Source: Rhodospirillaceae bacterium (GTDB lineage: Bacteria; Pseudomonadota; Alphaproteobacteria; UBA6615). Taken from it: DNA of 64,000 bases. The stretch's first letter is position 1. Each line of letters starts with the position of its first letter. A program made the position numbers and the translations under genes. The notes beneath the pieces are model-generated. The model was not told where the DNA came from and did no database searches. It saw only the letters and a program-made list of their open reading frames with translations. Where the stretch lies: the NCBI GenBank assembly GCA_018702955.1, contig JABJEK010000079.1, positions 18,876 through 82,875 on the forward strand, written 5' to 3'. This document shows, one piece after another, positions 19,170 through 28,303 of the stretch.

Positions 19170-20115
19170 GGTCCGACCCCCGTGTCAGGAGCCCGTGGAT
19201 GCCGCCGCGCGCGAAGATCACGACCAGCACCAGGAACGGCCCGAAGATGATGTGCCAGTGGATCGTCCAGGTGGACAGGATCTCCGACAGCATCAGGAAG
19301 ACGAAGGCGCCCGTGACCGGGCCGAACAGGGTGGACATGCCGCCGAGCACGACCATGAAGATCAGCTCGCCCGAACGCGGCCAGTTCATCATGTCGGGCG
19401 AGACGAACCGCTCGAAATTGGCCTGCAGCAGCCCGGCGATGCCGCACATCACACCCGCTATGACGAAGGCGGTCAGCCGGTAGCGATACGTCGAGACACC
19501 TACCGCCTCGACGCGCGTCTCGTTGGATTTCGTCGCCCGCATCACCACGCCGAAGCGGGAATGGACGAGCTTCCAGCTGATAAACACGCTCGCCAGCAGG
19601 AAGGCGAAAATCGTGTAGTACATGGTCGTGTTGTCTTCGAGTGAGAAGAAGCTCACCCCGAAGTCGCTGCGCGAGAGGATGTTCAGCCCGTCATCGCTGC
19701 CGTAGCGTTCCGCACTGACGCTGAGGAAGAACAGCATCTGGGCCAGCGCCAGCGTGATCATGATGAAGTACACACCGCGGGTACGCAGGCTGATCGCGCC
19801 GAAGATCAGTGAGATGACCGCGCACGCGCCGATCGCCGCCGGCCACTGTATCCACGCGCTGTTGATGCCGTGGAACGAAAGAATACCGATCGCGTAGCCG
19901 CCGATACCCAGATAGACCGCATGGCCGAAGCTGATCATGCCGCCATAGCCCATGATCAGGTTGAGGCTCACGGCCGCAATCGCCCAGATCATGATCCGCG
20001 CGAAAACGAGCACATAGAAGGGCTCGCCCAGCGCGGGTGCGAGGAACGGTACAACCGCGAACAGGCCGATCACGATCACGGTCAGGATGTTCGCCGGGCT
20101 CTTCAGGTCGGCCAT
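19162..20115 (-). CDS. Branched-chain amino acid-type ABC transporter permease (LivM-like)
   Basis: LIMGYGGMISFGHAVYLGIGGYA, in liv operon. Confidence 0.92.
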   Translation of the reverse strand: MADLKSPANILTVIVIGLFAVVPFLAPALGEPFYVLVFARIMIWAIAAVSLNLIMGYGGMISFGHAVYLGIGGYAIGILSFHGINSAWIQWPAAIGACAVISLIFGAISLRTRGVYFIMITLALAQMLFFLSVSAERYGSDDGLNILSRSDFGVSFFSLEDNTTMYYTIFAFLLASVFISWKLVHSRFGVVMRATKSNETRVEAVGVSTYRYRLTAFVIAGVMCGIAGLLQANFERFVSPDMMNWPRSGELIFMVVLGGMSTLFGPVTGAFVFLMLSEILSTWTIHWHIIFGPFLVLVVIFARGGIHGLLTRGSDRE

Positions 20116-20117
20116 GG

Positions 20118-21041
20118 CTATCGGGCTCCCTTGGGCGGGAACAGGCCCTGGGGCCGGAAGAACAGGATCGCGGCCATAAGGATGTAGATCATCATCGACG
20201 ACAAAGCGGGCCCGGCGGACTCGGCCGCGTTTTCCGGCAGGAACAGCAGCAGGAACACATCGAGGAACGAACGCCCCATCGTGTCGATCACGCCGGTCAC
20301 GATGGAGGCGATGAAGGCGCCCCTGATCGAGCCGATGCCGCCGATCACGATCACCACGAAGGCCAGGATGAGCACGTCTTCACCCATACCGATCTGCGCT
20401 GCGGTGATGGGCGTGATTATAAGGCCCGCGAGCCCGGCCAGCACGGCGCCAATCCCGAAGACGACCGAGAACAGCAGCGGGATGTTGACGCCCAGCGCCC
20501 CGGCCATGGTGCGGTTCGAGGCCCCGGCACGGATCAGCATGCCGATGCGGGTCTTGGCGACCAGCACATAGAGGCCCAGCGCCACCAGCAGCCCGACCAC
20601 GATGATCACGATCCGGTACACCGGGTAGGTGATGGCGCCCAGTGCCACGGAACCCTCGAGGAAGTCCGGCAGCGGCACGACGAGCCCCTCGGGACCCCAG
20701 ATCAGGCGCGTTGCCTCGTTGAAAAACAGAATCAGGCCGAAGGTGGCCAGCACATGGTCGAGATGGTCGCGCGGATACAAGGTCCGCAGGGTCGTCATCT
20801 CCACGACAATGCCGATGATCAGCATGGCCGGGATCATCAGGATCACGCCGATCACGAAAGACCCGGTCACGACCGCGATGGTGCCGCCGACGAACGCGCC
20901 GATCATGAACATCGACCCGTGGGCCAGGTTCACCAGATCCATGATGCCGAAGACCAGGGTCAGGCCCGCCGCCATCAGGAACAGGATGATCCCGAGCTGG
21001 AACCCGTTCAGAAATTGTTCGGTGAGGAGGACGTAGTCCAT
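20118..21041 (-). CDS. Branched-chain amino acid-type ABC transporter permease (LivH-like)
   Basis: GLTLVFGIMDLVNLAHGSMFMIGAF. Confidence 0.92.
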   Translation of the reverse strand: MDYVLLTEQFLNGFQLGIILFLMAAGLTLVFGIMDLVNLAHGSMFMIGAFVGGTIAVVTGSFVIGVILMIPAMLIIGIVVEMTTLRTLYPRDHLDHVLATFGLILFFNEATRLIWGPEGLVVPLPDFLEGSVALGAITYPVYRIVIIVVGLLVALGLYVLVAKTRIGMLIRAGASNRTMAGALGVNIPLLFSVVFGIGAVLAGLAGLIITPITAAQIGMGEDVLILAFVVIVIGGIGSIRGAFIASIVTGVIDTMGRSFLDVFLLLFLPENAAESAGPALSSMMIYILMAAILFFRPQGLFPPKGAR

Positions 21042-21088
21042 CGCGCGCTAACGGCCATCCGGCGTCAAGTCGAAGGGTAGATATGCAA

Positions 21089-21112
21089 GCGGGGATGCCT
21101 GCGCATCCCCGC
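21089..21112 (-). terminator. Strong stem-loop between substrate-binding protein gene and permease genes (attenuator / mRNA stabiliser candidate)
   Basis: GCGGGGATGC-CTGC-GCATCCCCGC, 10-bp perfect stem, no T-run. Confidence 0.7.
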
Positions 21113-21136
21113 TCACAAAATCGAATTCAAGATGAC

Positions 21137-22315
21137 TTACATCTTGCACTGGCTGGCATACGGGTCCTGATGGTTGGTCAGGACCGTCTTGCCCACCGCC
21201 GTCGTCCAGTTGCCGTCGGCATCCTTGACCACGGTGCGCTCGTAGAAGTTCTGGATGGGGAAATGGTTGTTGCCCATCGTGAAGTCACCGCGGATGGAAT
21301 CGAAGTCCGCCTTCTCCATGGCCGCGCGCATGCCGTCGATATTGTCCACGTCACCGCTCACGGCCTCGACCGCCGACTTGATGAACATGATCGAGTCATA
21401 GCTCTGTGCGGCATAGAAGGACGGGTAACGGCCGTACTTCTTGCGGAAGTCGCCAACGAACTTCTTGTTCGCCGCGTTGTCCAGATCAGGTGCCCAGAAC
21501 TGGGTCATCTTGGTGCCGAGCACGGTCTCCATGCCCGCCTTCTGGAACAGCGGCAGGCTGATCGAATCCAGCGTGTAGACCGAATAGAGCGGCACGACGC
21601 CTTCGAGGCCAGCCTGCTGATACTGCTTGATGAAGGCCGGTCCGGCCGGTCCCGGGTAGAAGGTGAAGACCCCGTCCGGCTTGGCCGCCTTGACCTTGGA
21701 CAGCTCGGCCGACCAGTCCCGCTGGGACGGCCAGACGGTCATGTCCTTGCCAACGACCTTACCCTTGAAGGTACGTTCCACGCCCGCGACCATGTTCTGG
21801 CCGGCGGCATAGTTCGGTGCGACCAGATAGAGAGATTTGACACCCTGCTGGTTGAGCAGTTCGCCCAGGGCCATCGGGGTCTGGTCATTCTGCCAGGCGA
21901 TGTTGAAGAAGTTCGCGTTGCACTGCGCACCGGCGAGCGGCGACGGGCCGGCGTTGGCGCTGACCAGGATCTTGTTGGCGTTGAGCACGACCGGCGCGGA
22001 GGCCAGCAGCACATTCGACCAGATGTAACCGGCCACGATGTCCACATCGTCGCGCAGCACCAGGCGTTCGGTCGCCTGCTTGCCCTTCTGCGAGTTGAAC
22101 TCGTCGTCGGCGTAGACGATCTCGACATCCTCGCCGCTCATCTTGCCGCCGATGTGCTCCATCGCCAGTTCGACAGCGTCGCGCATGTCCTTGCCGATGA
22201 CGGCCACGGGGGTCGTCAGGGTGGTCACGAAACCGATCTTGATGTCGGCGGCAGCCGGCGACGCCAGAAGCGTCAGGGCCGCAGCCGTTCCCAGTAATTT
22301 CTTGAGCATTTTCAA
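21137..22315 (-). CDS. ABC transporter substrate-binding protein (LivK-like)
   Basis: Signal peptide MKMLKKLLGTAAALTLLASPAAA; periplasmic binding protein type 1 fold features; upstream of livH-M-G-F. Confidence 0.92.
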   Translation of the reverse strand: MKMLKKLLGTAAALTLLASPAAADIKIGFVTTLTTPVAVIGKDMRDAVELAMEHIGGKMSGEDVEIVYADDEFNSQKGKQATERLVLRDDVDIVAGYIWSNVLLASAPVVLNANKILVSANAGPSPLAGAQCNANFFNIAWQNDQTPMALGELLNQQGVKSLYLVAPNYAAGQNMVAGVERTFKGKVVGKDMTVWPSQRDWSAELSKVKAAKPDGVFTFYPGPAGPAFIKQYQQAGLEGVVPLYSVYTLDSISLPLFQKAGMETVLGTKMTQFWAPDLDNAANKKFVGDFRKKYGRYPSFYAAQSYDSIMFIKSAVEAVSGDVDNIDGMRAAMEKADFDSIRGDFTMGNNHFPIQNFYERTVVKDADGNWTTAVGKTVLTNHQDPYASQCKM

Positions 22316-22403
22316 CTCCTCCCTAGAGATTTTCCCTATGGGACCATATCGCCCGACCGATGGAAAGCGCCGAACGCGTCAACCTTTCGGGGGAGCCGCG
22401 TTT

Positions 22404-22799
22404 TTACGGTAGAACCGCCGTCGCCTCGATCTCGACCCGCGCCCGATCCTCGACCAGCGCCGAGACCTCGACCACCGACATCGCGGGGAAATGAGATCCC
22501 ATGACGGACCGGTAGAAACCACCAACCCCCTTCGGGTTTTCCAGGTAGGCCTTCTTGTCTGTAACGAACCACGTCAGCCGGGTGATGTGCTCGGGCAGAC
22601 CACCCGCCTCCGCCAGTACCGCACGGACGTTCTCCAGCGCCTGGCCGACCTGGGGGGCAAAATCATCGGTCTCGAACACGCCGGTCTCCGGGTTCCAGCC
22701 GATCTGGCCGCCGACAAACACGAGGCGCCCCGACGCCGCCATGCCGTTGGAATATCCCCGGGGACGCGCCCAGCCTTCAGGTTGCAGAATCTCGATCAT
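22404..22799 (-). CDS. RidA family protein
   Basis: MIEILQPEGWARPRGYSNGMAASGRLVFVGGQIGWN ... RVEIEATAVL; real start ATG at 22799, longer ORF is antisense to SDR. Confidence 0.9.
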   Translation of the reverse strand: MIEILQPEGWARPRGYSNGMAASGRLVFVGGQIGWNPETGVFETDDFAPQVGQALENVRAVLAEAGGLPEHITRLTWFVTDKKAYLENPKGVGGFYRSVMGSHFPAMSVVEVSALVEDRARVEIEATAVLP

Positions 22800-22821
22800 C
22801 GCTTGATATTTTACCTCTATA

Positions 22822-22839
22822 TATTTTAACCTTAAAATA
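22822..22839. promoter_or_regulatory. Perfect AT-rich palindrome in divergent promoter, candidate MarR operator
   Basis: TATTTTAA-CC-TTAAAATA centred in the 66-bp RidA/SDR intergenic region; MarR gene lies just downstream of the SDR gene. Confidence 0.5.
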
Positions 22840-22865
22840 ATAAAGGCTGCCAATACAAGAACGAG

Positions 22866-23654
22866 ATGAGCAAACCTGCCCCCTTGAGCGAGAAACTGGC
22901 AATCGTCACCGGCGGCGGGCGCGGGATCGGTCGCGCCGTTGCGATGGCGCTGGCGGCGCGCGGCGCCGATCTCATTCTGCTGGGACGCACGGAACGCAGC
23001 CTCAAGACGACCGCTGTAGATATCCGCAACCAATCCGATGCGACGGTTCGCGTCCGCACCCTCGATGTCACGGACGGGGATGCTGTGGACGCCGTGTTTT
23101 CCGATCTGATTGCCGAAATCGGGCCGCCGTCGATCCTGATCAACAATGCCGGCGGCGCGGAGAGCGTGCCCTTCACCATCCTGGACCGCGACAACTGGGA
23201 CACCACGATCGCCCTGAACCTGACAAGCGTCTACGCCTGCACCCACGCGGTCCTGCCCGCGATGATCGAGGCCGGCCACGGGCGGATCGTCAACATCGCG
23301 TCGACCGCGGGGCTGGAAGGGTTTCCCTATGTGGCCGCCTACTGCGCGGCCAAGCACGGCGTGGTCGGCCTGACCCGGTCGCTTGCGCTTGAGGTCGCCA
23401 CGAAAGGCATCAACGTCAACGCGGTCTGCCCCGGCTACACCGACACGGAGATGCTGCAGGAAGCCATCCGCAATATCGCCGCGAAGACAGATCGGTCGGA
23501 GGCCGAGGCGCGCGATGATCTGGCGGCCGCCAACGCCGGGGGTCGTTTGGTTAAGCCAGAAGAGGTCGCGGAGATGGTCGCCGCGCTGTGCGGCCCCGCC
23601 GCGAATAGCATGACCGGCGAGGTGATCGAGATCACCGGCGCGGAGGACGGCTGA
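22866..23654 (+). CDS. SDR family NAD(P)-dependent oxidoreductase
   Basis: VTGGGRGIGRAVA, NNAGG, YCAAKHG. Confidence 0.92.
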   Translation: MSKPAPLSEKLAIVTGGGRGIGRAVAMALAARGADLILLGRTERSLKTTAVDIRNQSDATVRVRTLDVTDGDAVDAVFSDLIAEIGPPSILINNAGGAESVPFTILDRDNWDTTIALNLTSVYACTHAVLPAMIEAGHGRIVNIASTAGLEGFPYVAAYCAAKHGVVGLTRSLALEVATKGINVNAVCPGYTDTEMLQEAIRNIAAKTDRSEAEARDDLAAANAGGRLVKPEEVAEMVAALCGPAANSMTGEVIEITGAEDG

Positions 23655-24154
23655 TGCCCGAGGGAACAACCACACCTCGCGGTGATTTCGAAACCGGTCT
23701 GTCACCGGACGACCAACTCGACCTGCGAACGTGGCTGCGGCTCCTGACCTGCACGAACATGATCGAGGGTGAGGTCCGCGAGAGATTACGTACGGAGTTC
23801 GACATCACCATCGCGCGCTTCGACCTGCTGGCCCAGCTCGACCGGGCGAGTGAGGCTCTCACCATGGGTGAGCTATCGCGGCGCCTGATGGTCACCAACG
23901 GCAACGTCACGTCATTGATCGACCGGCTGGTCGATGAGGATATGGTCAGCAGACGCCCCGCCCCCGACGACCGACGCGCCCAGATCATCGAGCTCACGCC
24001 CGGCGGCAGGCGTGCCTTTGAGAAGATGTCTGCTGCCCACGCAAATTGGATCGGCGAACTTTTCGACGGCATCGACCGCAAGAACCTCGCGGCGCTTTAC
24101 GGAAACCTCGCCCGACTGAAGACGTCCCTGTCCACCGACAGCGGAGCCAGTTGA
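23654..24154 (+). CDS. MarR family transcriptional regulator
   Basis: winged-helix segment LTMGELSRRLMVTNGNVTSLIDRLVDEDMVSRRPAPDDRRAQIIELTPGG. Confidence 0.93.
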   Translation: MPEGTTTPRGDFETGLSPDDQLDLRTWLRLLTCTNMIEGEVRERLRTEFDITIARFDLLAQLDRASEALTMGELSRRLMVTNGNVTSLIDRLVDEDMVSRRPAPDDRRAQIIELTPGGRRAFEKMSAAHANWIGELFDGIDRKNLAALYGNLARLKTSLSTDSGAS

Positions 24155-24155
24155 G

Positions 24156-25616
24156 ATGTGGCGACCGCGCGAACGCATTCGATGGCAGCCCGACCCCGGC
24201 ATCTGGCCGGGCGCGGACGAGGCCGCCGGCGCGAAGCTGTTCCAGCCGATCGATATCGGCCCGACTCAACTCGAGGCCTGCACCTGGGTGCCCGCCATGG
24301 TGCCCTGGCGGGCCACCGGCGACGGTGAAGTTACCGACAATGTGCTGGACTGGTATGGACGCTTCGCACGCGGGCGGCCCGGGGCCATCGTCGTCGAAGC
24401 GACCGGCATCCGCGATGTTCCGTCGGGTCCGCTGCTGCGGATCGGCGATGACCGCTTCATCCCCGGCCTGAAAAAGCTCACCGAGACCGTGCGCCGGGAG
24501 AGCGACGGCCACACCAAGCTGTTCATCCAGCTAATCGATTTCCTCGCCGTCCGGCGGCGGCCCGACCCGGCGAAATATTTCGAACGGTTCCTGAAGATCA
24601 CCGAGCGTCATCGCGACGCTCTCGACGCGCAGGAGTGGACCGAAGACAAGGTTCGTTCGCAGATGGCGGGCCTGCCCGAAGACGAACTCGCGGACGTGCT
24701 GACACCGCGCGAATTGGAATCATTGCATCAGGGCTACCGCGAGCGCGTCACTGACACGGACCTGCCCCAGATCGCGGAACTGCCCGCCGCGCTGCCGGGC
24801 CTGTTCGCCGATGCCGCACGACGCGCGCGTGACGCCGGGTTCGACGGGGTCGAGCTTCACTATGCCCATGCCTACACGATGGCCTCGTTCCTCTCGGCCC
24901 TGAACACGCGTGGGGATGGCTATGGCGGGAGCCGGGAAAACCGCGCGCGGCTGCCGCTGGAGGTCTATGACGCGGTCCGCGCTGCCGTGGGCGACGATTA
25001 TGTGGTCGGTACGCGGTTCCTGTCGGAGGACTGCATCGACGGCGGCAACACGGTCGAGGATGCGGCCTATTTCGGGGCGGCGTTCGCCAAGGCGGGCTTC
25101 GACGTGCTGTCCCTGTCACGCGGCGGCAAGTTCGAGGATGCCAAGCGCCCGGCGGTCGGCCAGGCGGCCTACCCCTATACCGGACCGAGCGGCTACGAGT
25201 GCATGCCGCAGTTCATTTCAGACGCGCGCGGGCCGTTTGGCCGGAATGTGGAGCCGGTCGCGGCGATCCGTGACGCGGTGCGCAAGGCCGGGTGCGAGAC
25301 GCCGGTAGTCCTGACCGGCGGCATTCACGGGTTCCGCCAGGCCGAGGACATATTGCAGGCCGACCAGGCCGACATCATCGGCTTCGCCCGCCAGAGCCTC
25401 GCGGACCCGGACTGGTTCCGGAAGGTGCGCGGTGGCCATGGCGACGCAGTGCGGGTCTGCGAATACACGAATTACTGCGAGGCGCTGGACCAGAAGCATG
25501 TGCCCGTGACCTGCCAGCTGTGGGACCGGAAGGGTCTGGATGAACCCGGTATCGCCAAGACCCAAGACGGCAAACGACGCCTGACCGCGCCGGAATGGGA
25601 ACCGGATAAAAGCTAG
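24156..25616 (+). CDS. NADH:flavin oxidoreductase / OYE-like protein
   Basis: GFDGVELHYAHAYTMASFLSALNTRGDGYGGSRENRARLPLEVYDAVRAAVGDDYVVGTR. Confidence 0.9.
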   Translation: MWRPRERIRWQPDPGIWPGADEAAGAKLFQPIDIGPTQLEACTWVPAMVPWRATGDGEVTDNVLDWYGRFARGRPGAIVVEATGIRDVPSGPLLRIGDDRFIPGLKKLTETVRRESDGHTKLFIQLIDFLAVRRRPDPAKYFERFLKITERHRDALDAQEWTEDKVRSQMAGLPEDELADVLTPRELESLHQGYRERVTDTDLPQIAELPAALPGLFADAARRARDAGFDGVELHYAHAYTMASFLSALNTRGDGYGGSRENRARLPLEVYDAVRAAVGDDYVVGTRFLSEDCIDGGNTVEDAAYFGAAFAKAGFDVLSLSRGGKFEDAKRPAVGQAAYPYTGPSGYECMPQFISDARGPFGRNVEPVAAIRDAVRKAGCETPVVLTGGIHGFRQAEDILQADQADIIGFARQSLADPDWFRKVRGGHGDAVRVCEYTNYCEALDQKHVPVTCQLWDRKGLDEPGIAKTQDGKRRLTAPEWEPDKS

Positions 25617-27706
25617 CGCGTGAAGCTGCCGCCTTCGGCGACCAGCCGCTCCAGCAAGGGCGACGGTGCCCAGAGCTTGCCGTGGATACCCTCGAAGGCC
25701 TTGATCTGATCGAGGATCTCGCCCAACCCGATCTCGTCGGCCATGAACATGATGCCGCCGCGCCAACGCGGAAACGCGAAGCCATAGAGCCACATAACGT
25801 CGATGTCCGACGCGCGGCTGGCGATGCCTTCGTCGAGAATCTTGGCCCCTTCGTTGATGGCTGCGTAAAGGCAACGCGCGCGGATCTCGTCGTCGGAGAT
25901 ATCGCGCCGGGTGATGCCTTGTTCCTTCGCCACGGCCGCCGCGATCCCCTCGACTTCGGGGTCGAGCTGCGGCCGCCGGCCGCCGTCTTCGTATGCGTAC
26001 CAGCCCTGCCCGGCCTTGATACCGAAGCGGCCGAGTTCGCACATCCGGTCGGCCAGATGCATGTAGCGCGCATCCGGGTCGCGTTCATGGGCGAGCGACT
26101 GGCGCATACGCCAGCTCACATCGAGGCCCGACAGATCGCTCACCGCGAGCGGCCCCATGGGCATGCCCAGATCGGTCAGCACCTTGTCCACCTGCGCCGG
26201 TGAGGCCCCTTCCTCGACCACGAAAGTGGCTTCCCGCACCAGCGGCAGGCGCGATCGGTTGGCGACGAAGCCGTGACACACGCCCGCCAGCACGCCGACC
26301 TTGCCCGTGCGCTTGGCGAGCGCCATGCCCGTGGCGATGGCGTCGGGCGCGCATTTCGCGGGCCGCACCACTTCGAGCATCCGCATCACGTTGGCGGGGG
26401 CGAAATAATGCAGGCCGATGATGTCTTGCGGCCGCGACGTGGCCGCCGCGATGGCGTCGATGTCCATGTAGGACGTGTTGGTGGCGAGGATCGCGCCCGG
26501 CTTGGCGACGGCCTCCAGCGCACCGAAGATCTGCTTTTTGACGTCCATATCCTCGAACGCGACCTCGATCACCAGATCCGCGTCCGACAGAGCGGCGTAG
26601 TCGACCGCCCCGGTGATCCGCCCCATCCGCTCAGCTTTCGCCGCCTCATCGATGCGCCCGCGCGTGACCATGGCCGCGTAGAGCTTCTCGATCTCGGCCA
26701 GGGCCGTATCGAGGGCCTCCTGGCCGGTCTCGACGATGGTCACGGGCAGGCCTGAATCCGCCAGGCTGATGGCGATGCCGCGCCCCATGGTGCCCGCGCC
26801 GATCACGCCGGCACTGTTTATCTCCCGGGGTGCGACGTCCTTGCCGATGTCGGGAATCTTCCCCGCCTCGCGCTCGGCGAAGAACGCGTAGCGCAGCGCG
26901 GCAGACTGCCCGCTGTTCTTGCAGGCCTCGAAGCGCACCCGGTCCGCCATCACAGCCTCTTCGTAGGGCAGGCGCAGACCGTCGATGACGCTCTCGATCG
27001 CCTGATGGGGCGAGTCCTGGCCGCGAAAGCGGCTGTTTGCCAGATCGCGATACTTCTCAATTGTCGCGGCGTGTTCATTGGGCGTGCCGATCCCGTCACG
27101 CGGCTCGCTGGAGATCCGGCGCGGGGTGCCGTCGGCGAGAATCTTCTCGGCGAAGGCGATAGCACCGTCGCGCAAGTCACCCTCGAAGATTTCGTCCACG
27201 ATCCCGTATTCAAGCGCGGTGGCGGCATCGATAGGCTTGCCCAGGACAATCAGCTCCAGTGCATGGTCGAGACCGGCCACACGCGGCAATCGCTGGGTAC
27301 CGGCCGCACCGGGGAAGATACCGAGATTGACCTCCGGCGTGCCCACGCGCGCGCTAAGTGACGCGACACGGAAATGGCAGCCCAGCGTGAGCTCCAACCC
27401 GCCACCCAGCGCGGTGCCGTGGATGGCGGCCACGATGGGCTTCTCGATATCGTCGAGCCGGTCGATCACGGCCATCAGATGGGGGGCGCGGGCGGGCTGG
27501 TCGAACTCGCGGATGTCGGCACCCGCCGGAAATGTACGCCCTGCGCCGATCAGCACGATCGCATCGGCATTGTCGTCGGCTACGGCGCGGTCCATCCCGG
27601 TGACGATGCCCTCGCGTACCGCGAGCCCCAGCGCGTTGACCGGCGGGTTGTCGATGGTCAGGACGGCGATCCGCCCCGCGATTTCATAGCCAACGACGTC
27701 ACTCAT
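25613..27706 (-). CDS. Bifunctional enoyl-CoA hydratase/3-hydroxyacyl-CoA dehydrogenase (FadB-type fusion)
   Basis: N-terminal crotonase (AGADIREFD, HGTALGGGLELTLGCHFRVA) and C-terminal HAD (GAGTMGRGIAISLADSGL); start taken at MSDVVGYEIAG. Confidence 0.93.
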   Translation of the reverse strand: MSDVVGYEIAGRIAVLTIDNPPVNALGLAVREGIVTGMDRAVADDNADAIVLIGAGRTFPAGADIREFDQPARAPHLMAVIDRLDDIEKPIVAAIHGTALGGGLELTLGCHFRVASLSARVGTPEVNLGIFPGAAGTQRLPRVAGLDHALELIVLGKPIDAATALEYGIVDEIFEGDLRDGAIAFAEKILADGTPRRISSEPRDGIGTPNEHAATIEKYRDLANSRFRGQDSPHQAIESVIDGLRLPYEEAVMADRVRFEACKNSGQSAALRYAFFAEREAGKIPDIGKDVAPREINSAGVIGAGTMGRGIAISLADSGLPVTIVETGQEALDTALAEIEKLYAAMVTRGRIDEAAKAERMGRITGAVDYAALSDADLVIEVAFEDMDVKKQIFGALEAVAKPGAILATNTSYMDIDAIAAATSRPQDIIGLHYFAPANVMRMLEVVRPAKCAPDAIATGMALAKRTGKVGVLAGVCHGFVANRSRLPLVREATFVVEEGASPAQVDKVLTDLGMPMGPLAVSDLSGLDVSWRMRQSLAHERDPDARYMHLADRMCELGRFGIKAGQGWYAYEDGGRRPQLDPEVEGIAAAVAKEQGITRRDISDDEIRARCLYAAINEGAKILDEGIASRASDIDVMWLYGFAFPRWRGGIMFMADEIGLGEILDQIKAFEGIHGKLWAPSPLLERLVAEGGSFTR

Positions 27707-27822
27707 GTTCAACTCCCGGTTCCCACGCATGTCTGTGCAAAATTCATCGCGTGGCTCTAGAATACGCGCCACGCGCGGCATGATGCGCAAGCCCACATGG
27801 CTGGTCAAACGGAGCAGGAAAA

Positions 27823-28296
27823 TTGTCTCATTACGCGCACCCCGATGAATTCCTCGACAAGGTCGGCCAGGAGCTCGGCCTCAGCGACTGGGTCACGATC
27901 GACCAGGCGCAGATCGACGCCTTCGCCGAGGTCACCAACGATCACCAATGGCTGCATGTGGACCCGGTTCGTGCTGCCGAGGAGATGCCGACCGGCACGA
28001 CCATCGCCCACGGCTTCCTCGTGCTCTCACTGATCCCGGGGCTGAGCTATCCGTTTTTCCAGGTCGACAACCTCGCCCACACGATCAACTACGGGCTGAA
28101 CAAAGTGCGGTTCACGGCCATGGTGCCGGTGAATTCGCGGGTCCGGTTGCGCCAGTCACTGGCGAGCGCGGAGAAACGCCCTGACGGCAGCGTGCATCTG
28201 GTACTCGACGGCATCATTGAGCTGGAAGGCAGCGAACGGCCCGCCGTGGTCACCCAGACCGTCCGGCTGCTGTTTCCCGAAGCGATCGGGTCCTGA
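27823..28296 (+). CDS. MaoC family dehydratase
   Basis: QIDAFAEVTNDHQWLHVDP ... TTIAHGFLVLSLIPGL; TTG start after GGAGCAGGA. Confidence 0.92.
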   Translation: MSHYAHPDEFLDKVGQELGLSDWVTIDQAQIDAFAEVTNDHQWLHVDPVRAAEEMPTGTTIAHGFLVLSLIPGLSYPFFQVDNLAHTINYGLNKVRFTAMVPVNSRVRLRQSLASAEKRPDGSVHLVLDGIIELEGSERPAVVTQTVRLLFPEAIGS

Positions 28297-28303
28297 GAAC
28301 ATC

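Noticed and set aside
20037-21080. 347-aa plus-strand ORF rich in His/Asp/Gln
   Set aside because: Antisense to liv permease genes; composition reflects reversed hydrophobic codons.
22800-23705. N-terminal extension of the RidA ORF
   Set aside because: Overlaps the SDR gene antisense; RidA family starts at MIEILQPEGW (22799).
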